Source: Burkholderiaceae bacterium (GTDB taxonomy: Bacteria; Pseudomonadota; Gammaproteobacteria; Burkholderiales; Burkholderiaceae). Taken from it: a DNA stretch of 59,318 bases. The first letter of the stretch is position 1, and every line of letters starts with the position of its first letter. The notes beneath the pieces are model-generated. The model made no database searches. It was given only the letters and a program-made list of their open reading frames with translations, and was not told the origin of the DNA. This document shows, piece by piece, positions 42,745-54,701 of the stretch. The DNA lies in NCBI GenBank assembly GCA_947450605.1, contig CANFWB010000006.1, forward strand, positions 1 to 59,318, in the 5' to 3' direction. A program made the position numbers and the translations under genes.

Positions 42745-43632
42745 TTATACAGCCGCGCTACCCGCAATCGCAGGCTCAGGAAGCTGCTGTAGCAGAGCCA
42801 ACAAACGGACTATCTCACCACGCATTTGGCGACGATCCACAATCATGTCAATACCGCCCTTTTGCATCAAAAATTCAGAGCGCTGAAAACCTTCTGGTAA
42901 TTTTTCGCGCACAGTTTGCTCGATCACTCGAGGACCCGCAAAACCAATCAATGCTTTAGGCTCAGCCATCACGACATCCCCCATAAAGGCAAAGCTAGCA
43001 GAGATACCACCCATCGTTGGGTCAGTCAAAACGCTGATGTAAGGAAGGCCTTTTTTAGACAGCAAGGTCAACATCGAGTTTGTCTTAGCCATCTGGAAAA
43101 GGGAGAGCAGGCTTTCTTGCATACGTGCGCCACCAGTGGCTGTAACGCAAATAAAAGCACACTTTTTTGCAATTGCTTCTTGCACGCCGCGGGCAAAACG
43201 CTCACCAACAACGGAGCCCATTGAGCCACCCATGTATTGGAATTCGAAACAGGCTGTTACCACTGGAATGCTCTCTATCTTTCCGCCCATGACAATCAAT
43301 GCCTCGGATTCACCAGAGGCATCGGTTGCCTCTTTCAGGCGGTCAGGGTATTTTTTGGAGTCTTTAAACTTCAGCGGATCAATCGGGAAAATATCAGCGC
43401 CGATTTCGTAACGCCCTTTTGGATCTAAAAGGCTATCAAGACGCTGACGCGCGCCAATACGCATGTGATGACTACATTTTGGGCAAACTGAAAGGTTAGC
43501 CTGAATATCGGTACTGTAAAGCACGGTTTCGCAGCTGGGGCACTTAACCCAAAGTCCCTCAGGAACAGATTTGCGATTAGCAGGATCCGTATGTTGGATT
43601 TGTGGGGGTAGTAATTTATCAATCCAGCTCAT
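42745..43632 (-). CDS. accD: Acetyl-CoA carboxylase carboxyltransferase subunit beta
   Basis: 295 residues. It transfers the carboxyl group from biotin to acetyl-CoA, the first step of fatty-acid synthesis, with AccA. A four-cysteine zinc ribbon is clear (Cys31, Cys34, Cys50, Cys53: [12 protein letters not shown] ... [11 protein letters not shown]). The carboxyltransferase core has [34 protein letters not shown] and [14 protein letters not shown]. Follows trpA after 22 bases. Confidence 0.97.
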   Translation of the reverse strand: MSWIDKLLPPQIQHTDPANRKSVPEGLWVKCPSCETVLYSTDIQANLSVCPKCSHHMRIGARQRLDSLLDPKGRYEIGADIFPIDPLKFKDSKKYPDRLKEATDASGESEALIVMGGKIESIPVVTACFEFQYMGGSMGSVVGERFARGVQEAIAKKCAFICVTATGGARMQESLLSLFQMAKTNSMLTLLSKKGLPYISVLTDPTMGGISASFAFMGDVVMAEPKALIGFAGPRVIEQTVREKLPEGFQRSEFLMQKGGIDMIVDRRQMRGEIVRLLALLQQLPEPAIAGSAAV

Positions 43633-43654
43633 CAGTTTCTAACTATCCAGTGCA

Positions 43655-44452
43655 TTAACTATCTAAAGCGACGCGAATTTCACGTATGAAGGTTTCAAGC
43701 GATTGTACCGCCTGGCCAGGAGGCGAATCCTCCAAAAGACGAATAATTCGACTGCCAATCACCACCGCATCCGCTGTTTTGGATACCGCACGGGCACTTT
43801 CTGCATCATTAATCCCAAAACCCACCGCAATAGCGATTGGAGTAGCTTCACGAATTTTAGGAATAATGCTAGCCACGTCCTGAGTGTTGAGGTGGGATGC
43901 ACCTGTAACCCCCCTCATAGAGACGTAATAGATATAACCTGAAGCTATTTTGGCAGCCTCTTTTATGCGCTCTGGTGATGAAGTTGGAGCCAACAAGAAA
44001 ATGGGGTCAACTCCAGCTACACGCATACGAGCCGCAAAATCAACGCACTCTTCAGGCGGGTAATCCACTATCAACACGCCATCAACACCCGCAGCCTTTG
44101 CTTCAGTTGCAAAGCGTTCTGCCCCCATCTGTTCAACAGGGTTGGCATAGCCCATGAGCACTACTGGTGTATTTGCATCAACCTTGCGGAACTCTTTCAC
44201 CATCTCCAAGCATCCATGTAAGGTAACGCCTTGAGATAGCGCTCTTTCAGATGATCGCTGAATGACTGGTCCATCAGCCATAGGATCGGAAAAAGGAACG
44301 CCCAATTCAATCACGTTCGCGCCACCGCGAACTAAAGCATGCATTAAATCGACAGTAAGTTTTGGATCTGGATCACCTGCAGTAATAAAAGGAATAAGTC
44401 CTTTTTTTCCAGAAGCTTTTAAGTCTTTAAAGAGTGCGGTAATTTTTGACAT
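43655..44452 (-). CDS. trpA: Tryptophan synthase alpha chain
   Basis: 265 residues, TIM barrel. It cleaves indole-3-glycerol phosphate to indole, passed to TrpB. The catalytic acids fall at the canonical positions Glu49 and Asp60 ([19 protein letters not shown]). Also LVDYPPEE-like segment [24 protein letters not shown] and the phosphate loop GFGINDAE. It follows trpB after 47 bases in the usual trpF-trpB-trpA order. Confidence 0.97.
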   Translation of the reverse strand: MSKITALFKDLKASGKKGLIPFITAGDPDPKLTVDLMHALVRGGANVIELGVPFSDPMADGPVIQRSSERALSQGVTLHGCLEMVKEFRKVDANTPVVLMGYANPVEQMGAERFATEAKAAGVDGVLIVDYPPEECVDFAARMRVAGVDPIFLLAPTSSPERIKEAAKIASGYIYYVSMRGVTGASHLNTQDVASIIPKIREATPIAIAVGFGINDAESARAVSKTADAVVIGSRIIRLLEDSPPGQAVQSLETFIREIRVALDS

Positions 44453-44499
44453 AACAATTCGTATTCATTTCTTTTTGTAGCGCAGTGAGCAACTGCGAA

Positions 44500-45693
44500 T
44501 TAACCTTCAGATCCTGTTGCCTGAGCAACGGTATGCATATCCTTATCGCCACGACCAGATAGGTTTACCAAAATAGTTTTGTCTTTTGGCAATGTCTTAG
44601 CCAACTTGCAGGCGTACGCTATCGCATGAGAAGATTCCAACGCGGGAATGATGCCTTCGATACGGCAGCAATCATGAAATGCCTTTAGCGCTTCTTCATC
44701 AGTGATCGCCACATAGTCAGCGCGGCCCGAGTCTTTCAACCAAGCATGTTCAGGACCAACACCGGGGTAATCCATTCCAGCGGATACAGAATGTGTTTCC
44801 GCAATCTGACCGTTTTCATCCTGCAATAGATAAGTGCGATTTCCGTGCAGAACCCCAGGCTTGCCTACACACAAGGCCGCTGAGTGCAGGCCGCTGTTCA
44901 GACCATGGCCAGCAGCTTCAACACCAATGAGCTGCACCTCAGGAAAATCAATATAAGGATAGAAGATACCCATTGCATTAGAACCACCACCAACGCAAGC
45001 CATTACATAGTCAGGCTGACGGCCGGTGAGCTCAGGCATCTGCACCTTACACTCCTCGCCAATCACACTCTGAAAATCTCTGACCATCATAGGGTATGGG
45101 TGCGGTCCTGCAACAGTGCCAATAATGTAGAAAGTATCATCCACATTAGTAACCCAATCACGCATCGCCTCATTCAGCGCATCTTTCAGTGTTTTAGTGC
45201 CAGATTCAACAGGCACCACCTTTGCGCCGAGCAACTTCATGCGGAACACATTTTGCGCTTGACGCGCAACGTCAACAGACCCTTGGTAGACCGTACAATC
45301 CAAACCAAAGCGCGCGCAAATGGTTGCTGTAGCAACACCATGTTGTCCTGCTCCAGTCTCTGCAATAATGCGCGGCTTGCCCATCCGTTTAGCCAGCATA
45401 GCTTGACCAATTACGTTATTGATTTTGTGGGCGCCAGTGTGATTTAAATCTTCGCGCTTGAGATAAATCTGTGCACCACCCAGCATCTCACTCCAACGCT
45501 TGGCGTGATACACCGGAGATGGACGACCTACAAAATGTTTAAGTTCGTAATGAAACTCTTCAAGGAACTCTGGATCGTGTTGATATTTGGCATAAGCTGC
45601 TTTGAGCTCATCCAAAGCAAACATTAATGTTTCTGAAACAAATACGCCACCATAAGGACCGAAGTGTCCTCGAGCATCTGGCTTATCGTACAT
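44500..45693 (-). CDS. trpB: Tryptophan synthase beta chain
   Basis: 397 residues. The PLP enzyme condenses indole with serine. The Schiff-base lysine is Lys90 in [14 protein letters not shown], the catalytic Glu is in [13 protein letters not shown], and the phosphate loop is [10 protein letters not shown]. Length and ends are normal ([16 protein letters not shown] to the C-terminal [10 protein letters not shown]). It follows trpF after a 31-base gap. No trp leader peptide is visible. Confidence 0.97.
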   Translation of the reverse strand: MYDKPDARGHFGPYGGVFVSETLMFALDELKAAYAKYQHDPEFLEEFHYELKHFVGRPSPVYHAKRWSEMLGGAQIYLKREDLNHTGAHKINNVIGQAMLAKRMGKPRIIAETGAGQHGVATATICARFGLDCTVYQGSVDVARQAQNVFRMKLLGAKVVPVESGTKTLKDALNEAMRDWVTNVDDTFYIIGTVAGPHPYPMMVRDFQSVIGEECKVQMPELTGRQPDYVMACVGGGSNAMGIFYPYIDFPEVQLIGVEAAGHGLNSGLHSAALCVGKPGVLHGNRTYLLQDENGQIAETHSVSAGMDYPGVGPEHAWLKDSGRADYVAITDEEALKAFHDCCRIEGIIPALESSHAIAYACKLAKTLPKDKTILVNLSGRGDKDMHTVAQATGSEG

Positions 45694-45724
45694 AAATACC
45701 TCTTTTGATTAGTGACTGCAAAAA

Positions 45725-46399
45725 TTAGATGGTTGCGCTTGCGTCTACCGCTCGCACCGCCTGGATAAACTCCTTCATCAAGGCATGATCTTTGACGCCC
45801 TTGCTGATTTCTACGCCACTAGAGACGTCAACCGCACAAGGATGTAGGCGTGAGATGGCTTCGCCCACGTTGTGAACGTTCAATCCACCACTCAAAACGA
45901 CCCGAGGCGCGTTTGCGCTTATCCATGCCTGTGGAATTCCTGACCAATCAAAGGGAATACCCCCTCCCCCATACCCCTCAACTAGGGCATCGAGCAAAAA
46001 GGCATTTGCTTGGCCATATTGTAGGGAAAAATCAGTAAACGCGAAGTCTGCGCCAACACGGGCAGCCTTCATCCATGGCTGACCAGCAGCTAGTCGTTGG
46101 CAGTCCTCAGGGGATTCATCCCCATGAAACTGCCATAAAGTGATTGGGGCAACCGCTCTAATCGCCTCAAATTCTGCATCTGTGGCATTGACAACCAGGC
46201 CTACGGCATCGACCCCTGCAGGCAGTCTAGCAATTAACGTAGCGGCAATATTAGGGCTGACCGCCCTCACACTTGGGGCATAAAAGACGAAACCAACCGC
46301 ATCTACCCCAGAAGCGACAGCAGCATCGACATCTATAGGCGTTTTTAGACCGCAGATTTTGACTCTGGTTCGACCAGGAGAGTGTGTAAGTAAGCCCAT
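45725..46399 (-). CDS. trpF: Phosphoribosylanthranilate isomerase
   Basis: 224 residues, TIM barrel. It performs the Amadori rearrangement of N-(5-phosphoribosyl)anthranilate in tryptophan synthesis. The general-base cysteine is in VKICGLKTPID near the N-terminus, and the general-acid aspartate in AVDVSSGVEISKGVKD near the C-terminus. Also FVFYAPSVRAVSP and ARVGADF. It follows truA with a 42-base gap, as in other Burkholderiales. Confidence 0.94.
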   Translation of the reverse strand: MGLLTHSPGRTRVKICGLKTPIDVDAAVASGVDAVGFVFYAPSVRAVSPNIAATLIARLPAGVDAVGLVVNATDAEFEAIRAVAPITLWQFHGDESPEDCQRLAAGQPWMKAARVGADFAFTDFSLQYGQANAFLLDALVEGYGGGGIPFDWSGIPQAWISANAPRVVLSGGLNVHNVGEAISRLHPCAVDVSSGVEISKGVKDHALMKEFIQAVRAVDASATI

Positions 46400-46441
46400 A
46401 GAGAAATGATAAGGCCTTAGGCCAAGAATGACATGGTTTAC

Positions 46442-47266
46442 CTAAAACAAGTATTTAGGCAGCCAGGAATTTTCAAGCCAAGGTTGGGGAATATGGAATT
46501 CCTCGGGGTAGGCAATTTGAGCTAAATATAGCCCAGCCGGCGAGAATGTTGGCGCTGCAATACTGCGGTCTTTTGCAGCCAAAACCTCTGACATCCATTC
46601 AGCCGACTGTTTTCCAACGCCAATTTGAATAAAGCTCCCCACCAAATTTCGGACCATGTGGTGTAAAAAAGCATTTCCTTTAATCTTGAAATACAGCCAG
46701 GGCTCATCAGTAAACATGTCGACGGAATACATCGTCTTTATGGGAGTCTTACTTTGGCACTCCGAAGATCTAAATGAGGTGAAATCATGCTCTCCAATTA
46801 AACATTCTGCAGCAAGCCTCATGGCATCAATATTAAACCAGCGATCAGCCGGCAACATCACATAGCCAGCGCGAGCAGCGCTCATTGGAGAGCGGCATGG
46901 CCCGGCATGCAATGCATAAATATAAGTACGCTCATAAGCGGAATAGCGGGCGCTAAACTCATCTGGAACTGGCAGCGCCCAGTTCACCACAATGGATTCG
47001 GGCAGGAAGGTATTAACTCCCCTCACCCAGGACCAGTTCTCACGTTGCACCTCAACATCGAAGTGAACTACTTGTCCTAATGCATGAACACCCGTATCAG
47101 TTCTACCAGCGGTAATCACGCGTATCGGATTGGCTTTAAGAGCATCAATTCCTACAAATGCAGAAATCGCTTTTTCTAATTGATCTTGAATAGTATTTTG
47201 ATTGACTTGAGACTGCCACCCTGAATAAGGACTGCCGTCATATTGAAGACCCAAGGCTACACGCAT
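46442..47266 (-). CDS. truA: tRNA pseudouridine(38-40) synthase TruA
   Basis: 274 residues. It isomerises uridines 38-40 of the tRNA anticodon stem. The catalytic Asp57 is in [17 protein letters not shown]. The start [20 protein letters not shown], and the later [17 protein letters not shown], are family hallmarks. It lies 9 bases after fimV and precedes trpF. Confidence 0.95.
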   Translation of the reverse strand: MRVALGLQYDGSPYSGWQSQVNQNTIQDQLEKAISAFVGIDALKANPIRVITAGRTDTGVHALGQVVHFDVEVQRENWSWVRGVNTFLPESIVVNWALPVPDEFSARYSAYERTYIYALHAGPCRSPMSAARAGYVMLPADRWFNIDAMRLAAECLIGEHDFTSFRSSECQSKTPIKTMYSVDMFTDEPWLYFKIKGNAFLHHMVRNLVGSFIQIGVGKQSAEWMSEVLAAKDRSIAAPTFSPAGLYLAQIAYPEEFHIPQPWLENSWLPKYLF

Positions 47267-47275
47267 AGCAAGACC

Positions 47276-48661
47276 TTAGTTATTGCGGCGTGACAACTCA
47301 ACCAATAAAGCTTGAGCTTCTGCTGTAATTGCCGGATCAATTGTTCCGCCAATATGAATGATCTCCTGGAGAGATTTCTTGGCCGCCGAAAAATCCTCAA
47401 TCGTGATGTAGGCTCGAGCCAAATTGAACTTCACACGCAAAGATTCTGCAAGAGGAGTTGGCTCTGTAGCAATGGTCCGACTCGGTTTTTTTGTCGCTGT
47501 TAAATTCAAATCAATACCAGCAAATAGTGCTTTAGCCCGCTCAGGCATTGCTCCGTGAGATATGGAGTGATCTTTAAGGAAGGGTACCGCGTTTGTTTTT
47601 TCCTTAGAAAAATTACGCAACTCCGATTTGCGAGCATTCTTTGCCAGCAACCAAAGTAGCAAACCTGTAACACCCATCAACAACAAAGCTAGTAAAGCAG
47701 GAGCGAATCCGCTCAAGCCAAGAGTATTAAGGGTATTGAGATCCTTATCTTTACCCTTTCCTTGGTTAATGATCCGCTGCATATCTGCAATATTTTTCTC
47801 AAGCTCAGCAACTCGTACACGAGCCTGCTCTAAGGTTTTTTCCTGAGCAACTAATTCTTCGGTATAGCGACGTTCCTCAGAGGCACCTTCAGCGCTGGAT
47901 CCAATTTTGAGCCTATCTTTTGGCGCCAGTTCTGCACCGTTCTTTTCGGCAATAGAGGCAGATGATGCCCCACTTTTGGACTCATGCTCAGATCGCCACT
48001 GGGCCTTAGACTCAGCTACAAATTGATGTGCCTCAGCCGGACTAATCGATCTGAGCAAGGCTTGGTTGGGCGTAATCAGCTCAGCACCAGCCTCAAGACG
48101 ATTAATGCTGCCACTAGCAAATGCATCAGGATTGGCTTTAAATAACGCCATCATTGTTTGATCTAAGCTTGCACCTGGCAACTGGGGTACCAATTGGGCC
48201 GCAATTTCAGATAATGTCTGGCCGGGTCTAACTAAAATTTTCTGAGCATCACCCAGAAGCAAAGTGTAAGTTTTAGTAAGGCTACCTGCGGACCAATTAA
48301 GAGTTAACAAGACGTCTAAGAATGGATCATCAGAAATTGGAACAGCCTCAACTGTTTCAAGCAACACCATCAGCTGCTGCTGTTGGTTTCGATAAATCAT
48401 CGCCTGCGGATTTAAGTCGATTATTTTTTTAGAAATCCCAAGGCGCTCATAGGAGGCTTTATTGGAGATTGCAACATTCAGACTGGAGAGTGCTAATTGC
48501 TCATCAACACCAACTCGAATTGGAAACTCCACCTTTAGTGGCTCGCCTGGCCTGGAAAGAAGTTTAGGTGAACCCAGGGAGATTGCACCGGCCACGCAAG
48601 ACCAACTTAGCCAAACTAAGCAAAGCGCTTTTGCAAACTTCATTTGGCTAATTCGAAACAT
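47276..48661 (-). CDS. fimV: FimV-family protein (LysM, coiled coil, one membrane helix)
   Basis: 461 residues. A signal sequence (about 7-27) is followed by the FimV N-terminal domain with GEPLKVEFPIRVG. A LysM-like segment (about 145-185, VRPGQTLSEIAAQLVPQLPG) binds peptidoglycan. Next come a coiled coil (about 265-300, EKTLEQARVRVAELEKNIADMQR), a membrane helix (about 318-336) and a cytoplasmic C-terminal helical segment (about 413-455, VKFNLARAYITIEDFSAAKKSLQEII). In Pseudomonas, FimV organises type IV pili and polarity. Shorter than most FimV proteins. The ATG at 48643 (MKFAKAL) is an alternative start. Confidence 0.87.
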   Translation of the reverse strand: MFRISQMKFAKALCLVWLSWSCVAGAISLGSPKLLSRPGEPLKVEFPIRVGVDEQLALSSLNVAISNKASYERLGISKKIIDLNPQAMIYRNQQQQLMVLLETVEAVPISDDPFLDVLLTLNWSAGSLTKTYTLLLGDAQKILVRPGQTLSEIAAQLVPQLPGASLDQTMMALFKANPDAFASGSINRLEAGAELITPNQALLRSISPAEAHQFVAESKAQWRSEHESKSGASSASIAEKNGAELAPKDRLKIGSSAEGASEERRYTEELVAQEKTLEQARVRVAELEKNIADMQRIINQGKGKDKDLNTLNTLGLSGFAPALLALLLMGVTGLLLWLLAKNARKSELRNFSKEKTNAVPFLKDHSISHGAMPERAKALFAGIDLNLTATKKPSRTIATEPTPLAESLRVKFNLARAYITIEDFSAAKKSLQEIIHIGGTIDPAITAEAQALLVELSRRNN

Positions 48662-49818
48662 TAATGCTCAAGCAAGATTCGCAGCATGCGACGCAGCGGC
48701 TCAGCAGCACCCCATAAAAGCTGATCTCCCACTGTAAACGCACCAAGATACTCTGGACCCATTGCCATCTTGTGCAGGCGGCCAATAGGTACCGTCAAGG
48801 TGCCACTAATTGTGGCCGGTGATAATTCGCGCTCGGTAGTTTCGCGATCGTTAGGGATCACTTTTACCCATTGATTATCGTTAGCCAAGATTTCCTCAAT
48901 CTCTTTTAACGGGATATCTTTCTTCAGCTTAACTGTCAAACCTTGTGAGTGACAACGCATTGCGCCAATACGTACACACAAACCGTCAATTGGAATGCTG
49001 CCAGGCGTTCTAAATGCAGGTCGGCCTAGAATCTTATTGAACTCAGCGCCACCCTTCCACTCTTCTTTTGTTTGGCCATTTTCAACTGGAACATCAATCC
49101 AAGGAATCAAGCTACCTGCCAAAGGTGTGTTGCGGAAGTTTTTCTTGGGAAAATCGGATGAACGTAGTGTCTCTGTAATTTTGCGATCGATATCCAAAAT
49201 CCAAGAAGAAGGATCAGCTAGCTCAGATGCCACGCTGTCACGTAAAGCACCCATCTGCAAAAGGAGCTCGCGCATATTCTGAGCACCAGCACCGGAAGCG
49301 GCTTGATAAGTCATGGCGCTAATCCACTCCACCATATCTGCCTTAACGAGACCACCCATAGCCATCATCATCAAACTCACAGTGCAATTACTACCAATCC
49401 AGTTTTTACCGCCAGCTGCCAAGGCCTTATCAATCACAGAGCGATTAACGGGGTCCAAAACCAAAACAGCATCCTCTTTCATGCGCAAGGCGCTGGCGGC
49501 ATCAATCCAATGACCCTGCCATCCAGCAGCGCGTAGCTGAGGAAAAATATCGTTGGTGTAATCGCCGCCCTGGCAAGTCAAAATGATGTCGCAGCGTGAT
49601 AGCTCTTTGATGTCATTCGCATCCAGCAGCGTGTTTTCGCTCTTGGTTACTTTTTGACCATTTAACAACGGCACTTCACCGCCTACTTGGCTGGTACTGA
49701 AAAATACTGGCTCAATCAGATCAAAATCTTTTTCAGCCAACATTCTTTCCATGAGAACGCTGCCAACCATACCGCGCCAGCCAACTAAGCCTACCAATGG
49801 TGTTTTTGTATTTTCCAT
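48661..49818 (-). CDS. asd: Aspartate-semialdehyde dehydrogenase
   Basis: 385 residues from the ATG at 49818 (the frame extends to a TTG at 49827). It reduces aspartyl phosphate to aspartate semialdehyde, the branch point to lysine, threonine and methionine. The NADP site is [18 protein letters not shown], the catalytic cysteine is in [18 protein letters not shown], and the active-site His is in [16 protein letters not shown]. Gamma/betaproteobacterial Asd type. It overlaps fimV by one base and follows leuB, as in Burkholderiales. Confidence 0.96.
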   Translation of the reverse strand: MENTKTPLVGLVGWRGMVGSVLMERMLAEKDFDLIEPVFFSTSQVGGEVPLLNGQKVTKSENTLLDANDIKELSRCDIILTCQGGDYTNDIFPQLRAAGWQGHWIDAASALRMKEDAVLVLDPVNRSVIDKALAAGGKNWIGSNCTVSLMMMAMGGLVKADMVEWISAMTYQAASGAGAQNMRELLLQMGALRDSVASELADPSSWILDIDRKITETLRSSDFPKKNFRNTPLAGSLIPWIDVPVENGQTKEEWKGGAEFNKILGRPAFRTPGSIPIDGLCVRIGAMRCHSQGLTVKLKKDIPLKEIEEILANDNQWVKVIPNDRETTERELSPATISGTLTVPIGRLHKMAMGPEYLGAFTVGDQLLWGAAEPLRRMLRILLEH

Positions 49819-49872
49819 GATGATCAACTATCTATTCAGTGTGATGATTTATTTAGATTATTTGTATTTTTA

Positions 49873-50943
49873 TTATTGAAGTGCAGCTACAACAGCATCA
49901 CCCATCTCAATGGTAGAAACCTTCTTTGTGCCTTCTGTATAGATATCGGCCGTACGTAAGCCTTGCGCTAAAACCGCTTGCACGGCAGCTTCAATGCGAT
50001 CAGCTTCGGCCGGCATCCCCAAGGAGTAACGCAACATCATGGCAGCTGACAAAATAGTCGCCAAAGGATTGGCAATCCCTTTGCCTGCAATATCTGGTGC
50101 TGAACCATGGCTAGGCTCATACAAGCCCTTATTGTTTTTATCCAATGAAGCAGATGGCAGCATGCCGATAGAGCCCGTTAACATTGCCGCCTCATCAGAC
50201 AGAATGTCGCCAAATAAATTACCCGTCACAACTACATCAAATGCTTTTGGAGCCTTAACTAGCTGCATTGCTGCATTGTCGACATACATGTGTGACAACT
50301 CGACATCAGGATAGTCTTTACCAACACGGATCATGACTTCACGCCAGAGCTGTGAGGTCTCCAAGACGTTTGCCTTATCAACGCTGCAGACTTTTTTACC
50401 GCGCTTGCGAGCGGCTTCAAATGCAACGCGACCAATACGTTCAACTTCTGGCTCGCTGTAATGCATCATGTCGTAACCTTCACGGGCACCTTTAAACAAG
50501 GGAAGCTCTGAAGCGCGAATACCACGAGGCTGACCAAAATAGATATCGCCATTCAGTTCACGAATAATCAAAATATCGAGACCGCCGACAATTTCTGCCT
50601 TCAGGCTAGATGCAGCAGTCAGCTCGTCATAACAAATCGCCGGCCTAAAATTGGCAAACAATTCCAAGTGCTTACGCAATCCCAGAATGGCTTGCTCAGG
50701 ACGAAGTTCGCGAGCCAAGGTGTCGTATTTCCAATCACCGACAGCACCAAACAAAATAGCATCTGCTTTTTTAGCCAACTCTAAGGTTGCTGGTGGCAAT
50801 GGGTGACCAGCGACATCATAAGCAGCACCACCAACAGGAGCTGTCTCAAGGTCAAATTTTGGGCCGAGCGCGTTTAATACCTTAACGGCTTCAGCAACGA
50901 TTTCCGGGCCGATACCATCGCCCGGTAGGACTGCAATTTTCAT
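49873..50943 (-). CDS. leuB: 3-isopropylmalate dehydrogenase
   Basis: 356 residues. It oxidises and decarboxylates 3-isopropylmalate with NAD in leucine synthesis. Hallmarks are [45 protein letters not shown], the metal/substrate loop [41 protein letters not shown] and [20 protein letters not shown]. Follows leuD after a 23-base gap. Confidence 0.97.
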   Translation of the reverse strand: MKIAVLPGDGIGPEIVAEAVKVLNALGPKFDLETAPVGGAAYDVAGHPLPPATLELAKKADAILFGAVGDWKYDTLARELRPEQAILGLRKHLELFANFRPAICYDELTAASSLKAEIVGGLDILIIRELNGDIYFGQPRGIRASELPLFKGAREGYDMMHYSEPEVERIGRVAFEAARKRGKKVCSVDKANVLETSQLWREVMIRVGKDYPDVELSHMYVDNAAMQLVKAPKAFDVVVTGNLFGDILSDEAAMLTGSIGMLPSASLDKNNKGLYEPSHGSAPDIAGKGIANPLATILSAAMMLRYSLGMPAEADRIEAAVQAVLAQGLRTADIYTEGTKKVSTIEMGDAVVAALQ

Positions 50944-50966
50944 GAAAGGCCTTTAACTCTATAAAA

Positions 50967-51614
50967 CTACGGCAGTTGTGTATCAAGCCAAGGCATCTTG
51001 AGGATGCGTTCAGCTTCGTAAGCCTTGATTTTATCTGCATGTTGCAGGGTTAAGCCAATATCGTCTAATCCGTTTAGTAGGCAATGCTTTCTAAATGGTG
51101 CCACATCGAAGCTATAAGCCGTGCCATCTGGGGTAATTACTTGTTGTGCATCCAGGTCAATCGTGAGCTGATAACCATTAAATGCCAGAGTTTCATTAAA
51201 TAGATGGTCGACCTGCAGTTCAGACAAAACAATAGGTAAAAGACCATTCTTGAAGCAATTATTGTAGAAAATATCGGCAAAGCTCGGGGCAATCACCGCC
51301 CTAAAGCCATACTGATCAAGCGCCCAAGGCGCATGCTCACGGGAGCTGCCACAGCCAAAGTTCTTGCGAGCCAGCAAAATACCGGCTTCTTGATAGCGCG
51401 GCTGGTTTAAAACAAAATCAGGATTAATTGGACGGTTGCTGCAATCTTGACCAGGTTCACCATGATCCAAGTAGCGCCACTCATCAAATAAATTTTGACC
51501 AAAACCGGTTTTCTTAATTGATTTTAAGAATTGTTTTGGGATGATGGCATCGGTATCCACGTTTTCGCGATTAAGCGGGGCAACTAAACCTTTGTATACC
51601 GTAAATTTTTCCAT
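50967..51614 (-). CDS. leuD: 3-isopropylmalate dehydratase small subunit
   Basis: 215 residues. With LeuC it isomerises 2- to 3-isopropylmalate. The sequence shows [44 protein letters not shown] and [23 protein letters not shown], all standard LeuD motifs. It is separated from leuC by the small entericidin-like gene, an order seen in several betaproteobacteria, and precedes leuB. Confidence 0.97.
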   Translation of the reverse strand: MEKFTVYKGLVAPLNRENVDTDAIIPKQFLKSIKKTGFGQNLFDEWRYLDHGEPGQDCSNRPINPDFVLNQPRYQEAGILLARKNFGCGSSREHAPWALDQYGFRAVIAPSFADIFYNNCFKNGLLPIVLSELQVDHLFNETLAFNGYQLTIDLDAQQVITPDGTAYSFDVAPFRKHCLLNGLDDIGLTLQHADKIKAYEAERILKMPWLDTQLP

Positions 51615-51659
51615 AATGATCTTTTGCTGAATATCGACTGATTACTAATTGAATGACGC

Positions 51660-51845
51660 TTACTTTACTGGCGTCACAACAACATCTTTACCCTTGGTTT
51701 GGGATTGATTATTTGTGGTGGAGGCGCCATTGGCACCCATAGAGTTACCCATAGTTTGCATGTCTTTACCAAGACCCTCCATCGTGTTGCTGCAGGCTGA
51801 AATAACAATTCCTGCGATAGCAACGATAGTGAGCTTTTTAATCAT
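51660..51845 (-). CDS. Entericidin-like small lipoprotein
   Basis: 61 residues from the ATG at 51845 (MIKKLTIVAIAGIVISACSN); the frame extends to 51869, but the shorter start fits the signal. The lipobox ISAC (Cys at about position 18) is followed by NTMEGLGKDMQTMGNSMG, the pattern of the entericidin A/B family, then a polar tail. Members are small lipoproteins of unclear role, some reported as a toxin/antidote pair in E. coli. It lies between leuC and leuD and must share their transcript. No partner gene is visible. Confidence 0.8.
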   Translation of the reverse strand: MIKKLTIVAIAGIVISACSNTMEGLGKDMQTMGNSMGANGASTTNNQSQTKGKDVVVTPVK

Positions 51846-51878
51846 TGTGAAAGTAGACCATTTAAACACGGTATTTCC

Positions 51879-53288
51879 TTAAGAAATCTTACGAATATCA
51901 ACAAAGTGACCTTCAATGGCAGCAGCAGCAGCCATTGCCGGGCTAACTAAATGCGTTCTACCACCATTGCCTTGGCGACCTTCAAAATTACGGTTAGATG
52001 TAGAGGCGCAACGCTCACCTGGCTCAAGACGGTCAGCATTCATTGCTAAACACATAGAGCAACCGGGCTCGCGCCATTCGAAGCCAGCAGCTTTGAATAC
52101 ACGATCTAAACCTTCACGCTCGGCCTGAGCTTTAACTAAACCAGAGCCAGGAACAACCATTGCCAACTTGACATTAGCAGCAACTTTTTTACCCAAGCGG
52201 TCGACCACCTTAGCAGCGGCACGAATATCCTCAATACGACTATTAGTGCACGAACCAATAAATACCTTATCCACGGAAATATTGCTCAATGGCGTATTGG
52301 GTACGAGCCCCATATATTCCAGCGCACGCTCCATTGCAGAGCGTTTATTCGCATCACGCTCCTTCTCTGGATCCGGAATGCGATCGCCAATAGAGAGAAC
52401 CATTTCTGGGGAAGTACCCCAAGTCACTTGAGGGGCAATCTCTTCGGCACGCAACTCCACTACGGCATCGAACTTTGCATCGACATCTGAATGCAGAGTA
52501 CGCCAGTATTGCAGAGCATGACGCAAGGCTTCGGCTTTGGGAGCGTAAGGTCGGCCGTGGATGTAGTCGATTGTTGTTTCATCAACCGCCACCAAGCCAG
52601 CACGAGCGCCAGCCTCAATGGCCATATTGCAGAGGGTCATCCGACCTTCCATGGAGAGACTGCGAATCGCCTCACCAGCAAATTCAATCGTGTAGCCAGT
52701 TCCGCCAGCAGTGCCAATCTTGCCAATCACAGCAAGAACAATATCTTTGGCAGTAGAGCCGGGCTGCAAACGCCCATCCACCTTAACCAACATATTCTTG
52801 CTCTTTTTCATGAGCAAGGTTTGGGTGGCTAGAACGTGCTCAACCTCTGAGGTGCCGATACCAAAAGCTAAGGCGCCAAAAGCACCATGAGTACTGGTAT
52901 GCGAATCTCCACAAACTACAGTCATGCCAGGCAAAGTAGCGCCCTGCTCCGGTCCAATCACATGGACAATCCCTTGGCGAGAGTCATTCATTTTGTATTG
53001 CGTAATGCCAAAAGCATCACAGTTCTGATCCAAGGTGTCGACCTGCAACTTAGATATTGGATCTGCGATCCCCTGAGAGCGATCAGTAGTCGGAACATTG
53101 TGATCCGATACTGCCAGGTTGGCAGAGATGCGCCAAACAGGACGGCCTGCGATATTCAAACCCTCAAAAGCTTGAGGACTTGTCACCTCATGCAATAACT
53201 GACGATCTATATATATCGTGGCAGTGCCATCTTGTTCGGAGTAGACGACATGGTCATCCCATAATTTGTCGTAAAGCGTGCGTGACAT
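51879..53288 (-). CDS. leuC: 3-isopropylmalate dehydratase large subunit
   Basis: 469 residues, aconitase superfamily. The [4Fe-4S] cluster ligands are the cysteines in [14 protein letters not shown] and in [12 protein letters not shown]. Other motifs are [33 protein letters not shown] and [10 protein letters not shown]. It forms the isomerase with LeuD. It follows gltA after 17 bases, so the leucine genes lie in the same run as the TCA genes. Confidence 0.97.
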   Translation of the reverse strand: MSRTLYDKLWDDHVVYSEQDGTATIYIDRQLLHEVTSPQAFEGLNIAGRPVWRISANLAVSDHNVPTTDRSQGIADPISKLQVDTLDQNCDAFGITQYKMNDSRQGIVHVIGPEQGATLPGMTVVCGDSHTSTHGAFGALAFGIGTSEVEHVLATQTLLMKKSKNMLVKVDGRLQPGSTAKDIVLAVIGKIGTAGGTGYTIEFAGEAIRSLSMEGRMTLCNMAIEAGARAGLVAVDETTIDYIHGRPYAPKAEALRHALQYWRTLHSDVDAKFDAVVELRAEEIAPQVTWGTSPEMVLSIGDRIPDPEKERDANKRSAMERALEYMGLVPNTPLSNISVDKVFIGSCTNSRIEDIRAAAKVVDRLGKKVAANVKLAMVVPGSGLVKAQAEREGLDRVFKAAGFEWREPGCSMCLAMNADRLEPGERCASTSNRNFEGRQGNGGRTHLVSPAMAAAAAIEGHFVDIRKIS

Positions 53289-53305
53289 GAATTCCTCTAA
53301 AGCTT

Positions 53306-54619
53306 TTATTTACGAACAGTAATATTGGGAACCTTGCGAGAAGTCTCCCCAACATATAACTGACGTGGACGACCAATCTTGTACTCTGGATCGGTAATCA
53401 TCTCTTCCCATTGAGCAATCCAACCCACTGTTCTTGCCAAAGCAAAGACACAAGTGAACATTTCTGTTGGGATACCCAAGGCGCGCTGAACAATGCCTGA
53501 ATAGAAGTCGACGTTAGGATACAACTTGCGGCTAACGAAATACTCATCTTCTAATGCGATCTTCTCAAGCGTCATTGCTAATTTGAATAATGGATCATCT
53601 TGCAATCCGAGCTCATTTAGCACTTCGTAGCAAGTCTCACGCATCAATTTTGCGCGAGGGTCAAAGTTTTTGTAAACGCGATGTCCGAAGCCCATCAAAC
53701 GAACACTAGAGTTCTTGTCTTTTACTTGGGCGATAAATTCATGAATCTTCTCAACGCCACCGTTTGCTTGAATTTCATTCAGCATCTGTAAACAGGCTTC
53801 GTTTGCACCACCATGAGCTGGGCCCCAGAGACAAGCAATACCAGCAGAGATAGCAGCAAAGGGATTTGTACCTGAAGATCCGCACAAACGCACGGTTGAT
53901 GTAGAGGCATTTTGCTCATGGTCAGCGTGCAAAGTGAAGATACGATCTAAGGCACGTACCAATACTGGGTTGACCTTGTACTCTTCGCAAGGTGTTGCGA
54001 ACATCATGCGCATAAAGTTTGCGGTGTATGACAGGGAGTTATCGGGATAGATAAATGGTTGGCCAACAGAATACTTGTAAGCCATGGCAACCAATGTTGG
54101 CATCTTCGCAATTAAGCGAATTTGCGCGACTTCACGAGCATGCGGGTCGCTGTAGTCGATCTCATCGTGGTAGAAAGCGGCCATTGCACCAACCAAGCCG
54201 GTTAACACGGACATTGGATGGGCATCGCGGCGGAAACCGCGCAGGAAGAATTGCATTTGCTCATGAACCATCGTGTGGTGCATGACCAACTCTTCGAAAT
54301 CTTTTTTCTGTGTAGCGTTTGGCAAATCACCATTAATTAAGAGATAGCAAACCTCCAAGAAGTCACAGTTGTGCGCTAAATCTTCGATTGGATAGCCACG
54401 ATAAAGCAACTCACCCTTATCACCATCGATGTAGGTAATTTTGCTGTTGCATGAGGCGGTAGATAGAAATCCTGAATCGTAAGTGAACTTACCAGTCTGG
54501 CCATAGAGCTTACGAATATCGATTACATCCGGACCAACAGTCCCCTTATAAATTGGCAGATCAATATCTGGGGTGCCATCCGAAAACGAGAGCTTTGCCT
54601 TGATGTCCGATTCAATCAT
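53306..54619 (-). CDS. gltA: Citrate synthase
   Basis: 437 residues, the hexameric gram-negative (type II) form. Condenses oxaloacetate and acetyl-CoA. Hallmarks: [38 protein letters not shown], the catalytic His in [41 protein letters not shown] and [15 protein letters not shown]. It follows sdhE after 82 bases and is close to leuC. The 82-base gap upstream may hold its own promoter (TATTAA-like box about 30 bases before the start), but this is weak. Confidence 0.97.
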   Translation of the reverse strand: MIESDIKAKLSFSDGTPDIDLPIYKGTVGPDVIDIRKLYGQTGKFTYDSGFLSTASCNSKITYIDGDKGELLYRGYPIEDLAHNCDFLEVCYLLINGDLPNATQKKDFEELVMHHTMVHEQMQFFLRGFRRDAHPMSVLTGLVGAMAAFYHDEIDYSDPHAREVAQIRLIAKMPTLVAMAYKYSVGQPFIYPDNSLSYTANFMRMMFATPCEEYKVNPVLVRALDRIFTLHADHEQNASTSTVRLCGSSGTNPFAAISAGIACLWGPAHGGANEACLQMLNEIQANGGVEKIHEFIAQVKDKNSSVRLMGFGHRVYKNFDPRAKLMRETCYEVLNELGLQDDPLFKLAMTLEKIALEDEYFVSRKLYPNVDFYSGIVQRALGIPTEMFTCVFALARTVGWIAQWEEMITDPEYKIGRPRQLYVGETSRKVPNITVRK

Positions 54620-54701
54620 TTCTAATCCTTAGTCATTCAAATTGATGATTAATACACTATTTGCTTCTGCATCTGCGCTACCACTACACCAAAGCGCTGA
54701 A

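Noticed and set aside
44884..45447. 187-codon plus-strand open frame
   Set aside because: Antisense to trpB with a composition not like a protein; trpB motifs on the minus strand are complete.
53289..53305. Leucine attenuator before leuC
   Set aside because: Only 17 bases separate gltA and leuC; no leader peptide or terminator fits. The same holds for the trp genes.
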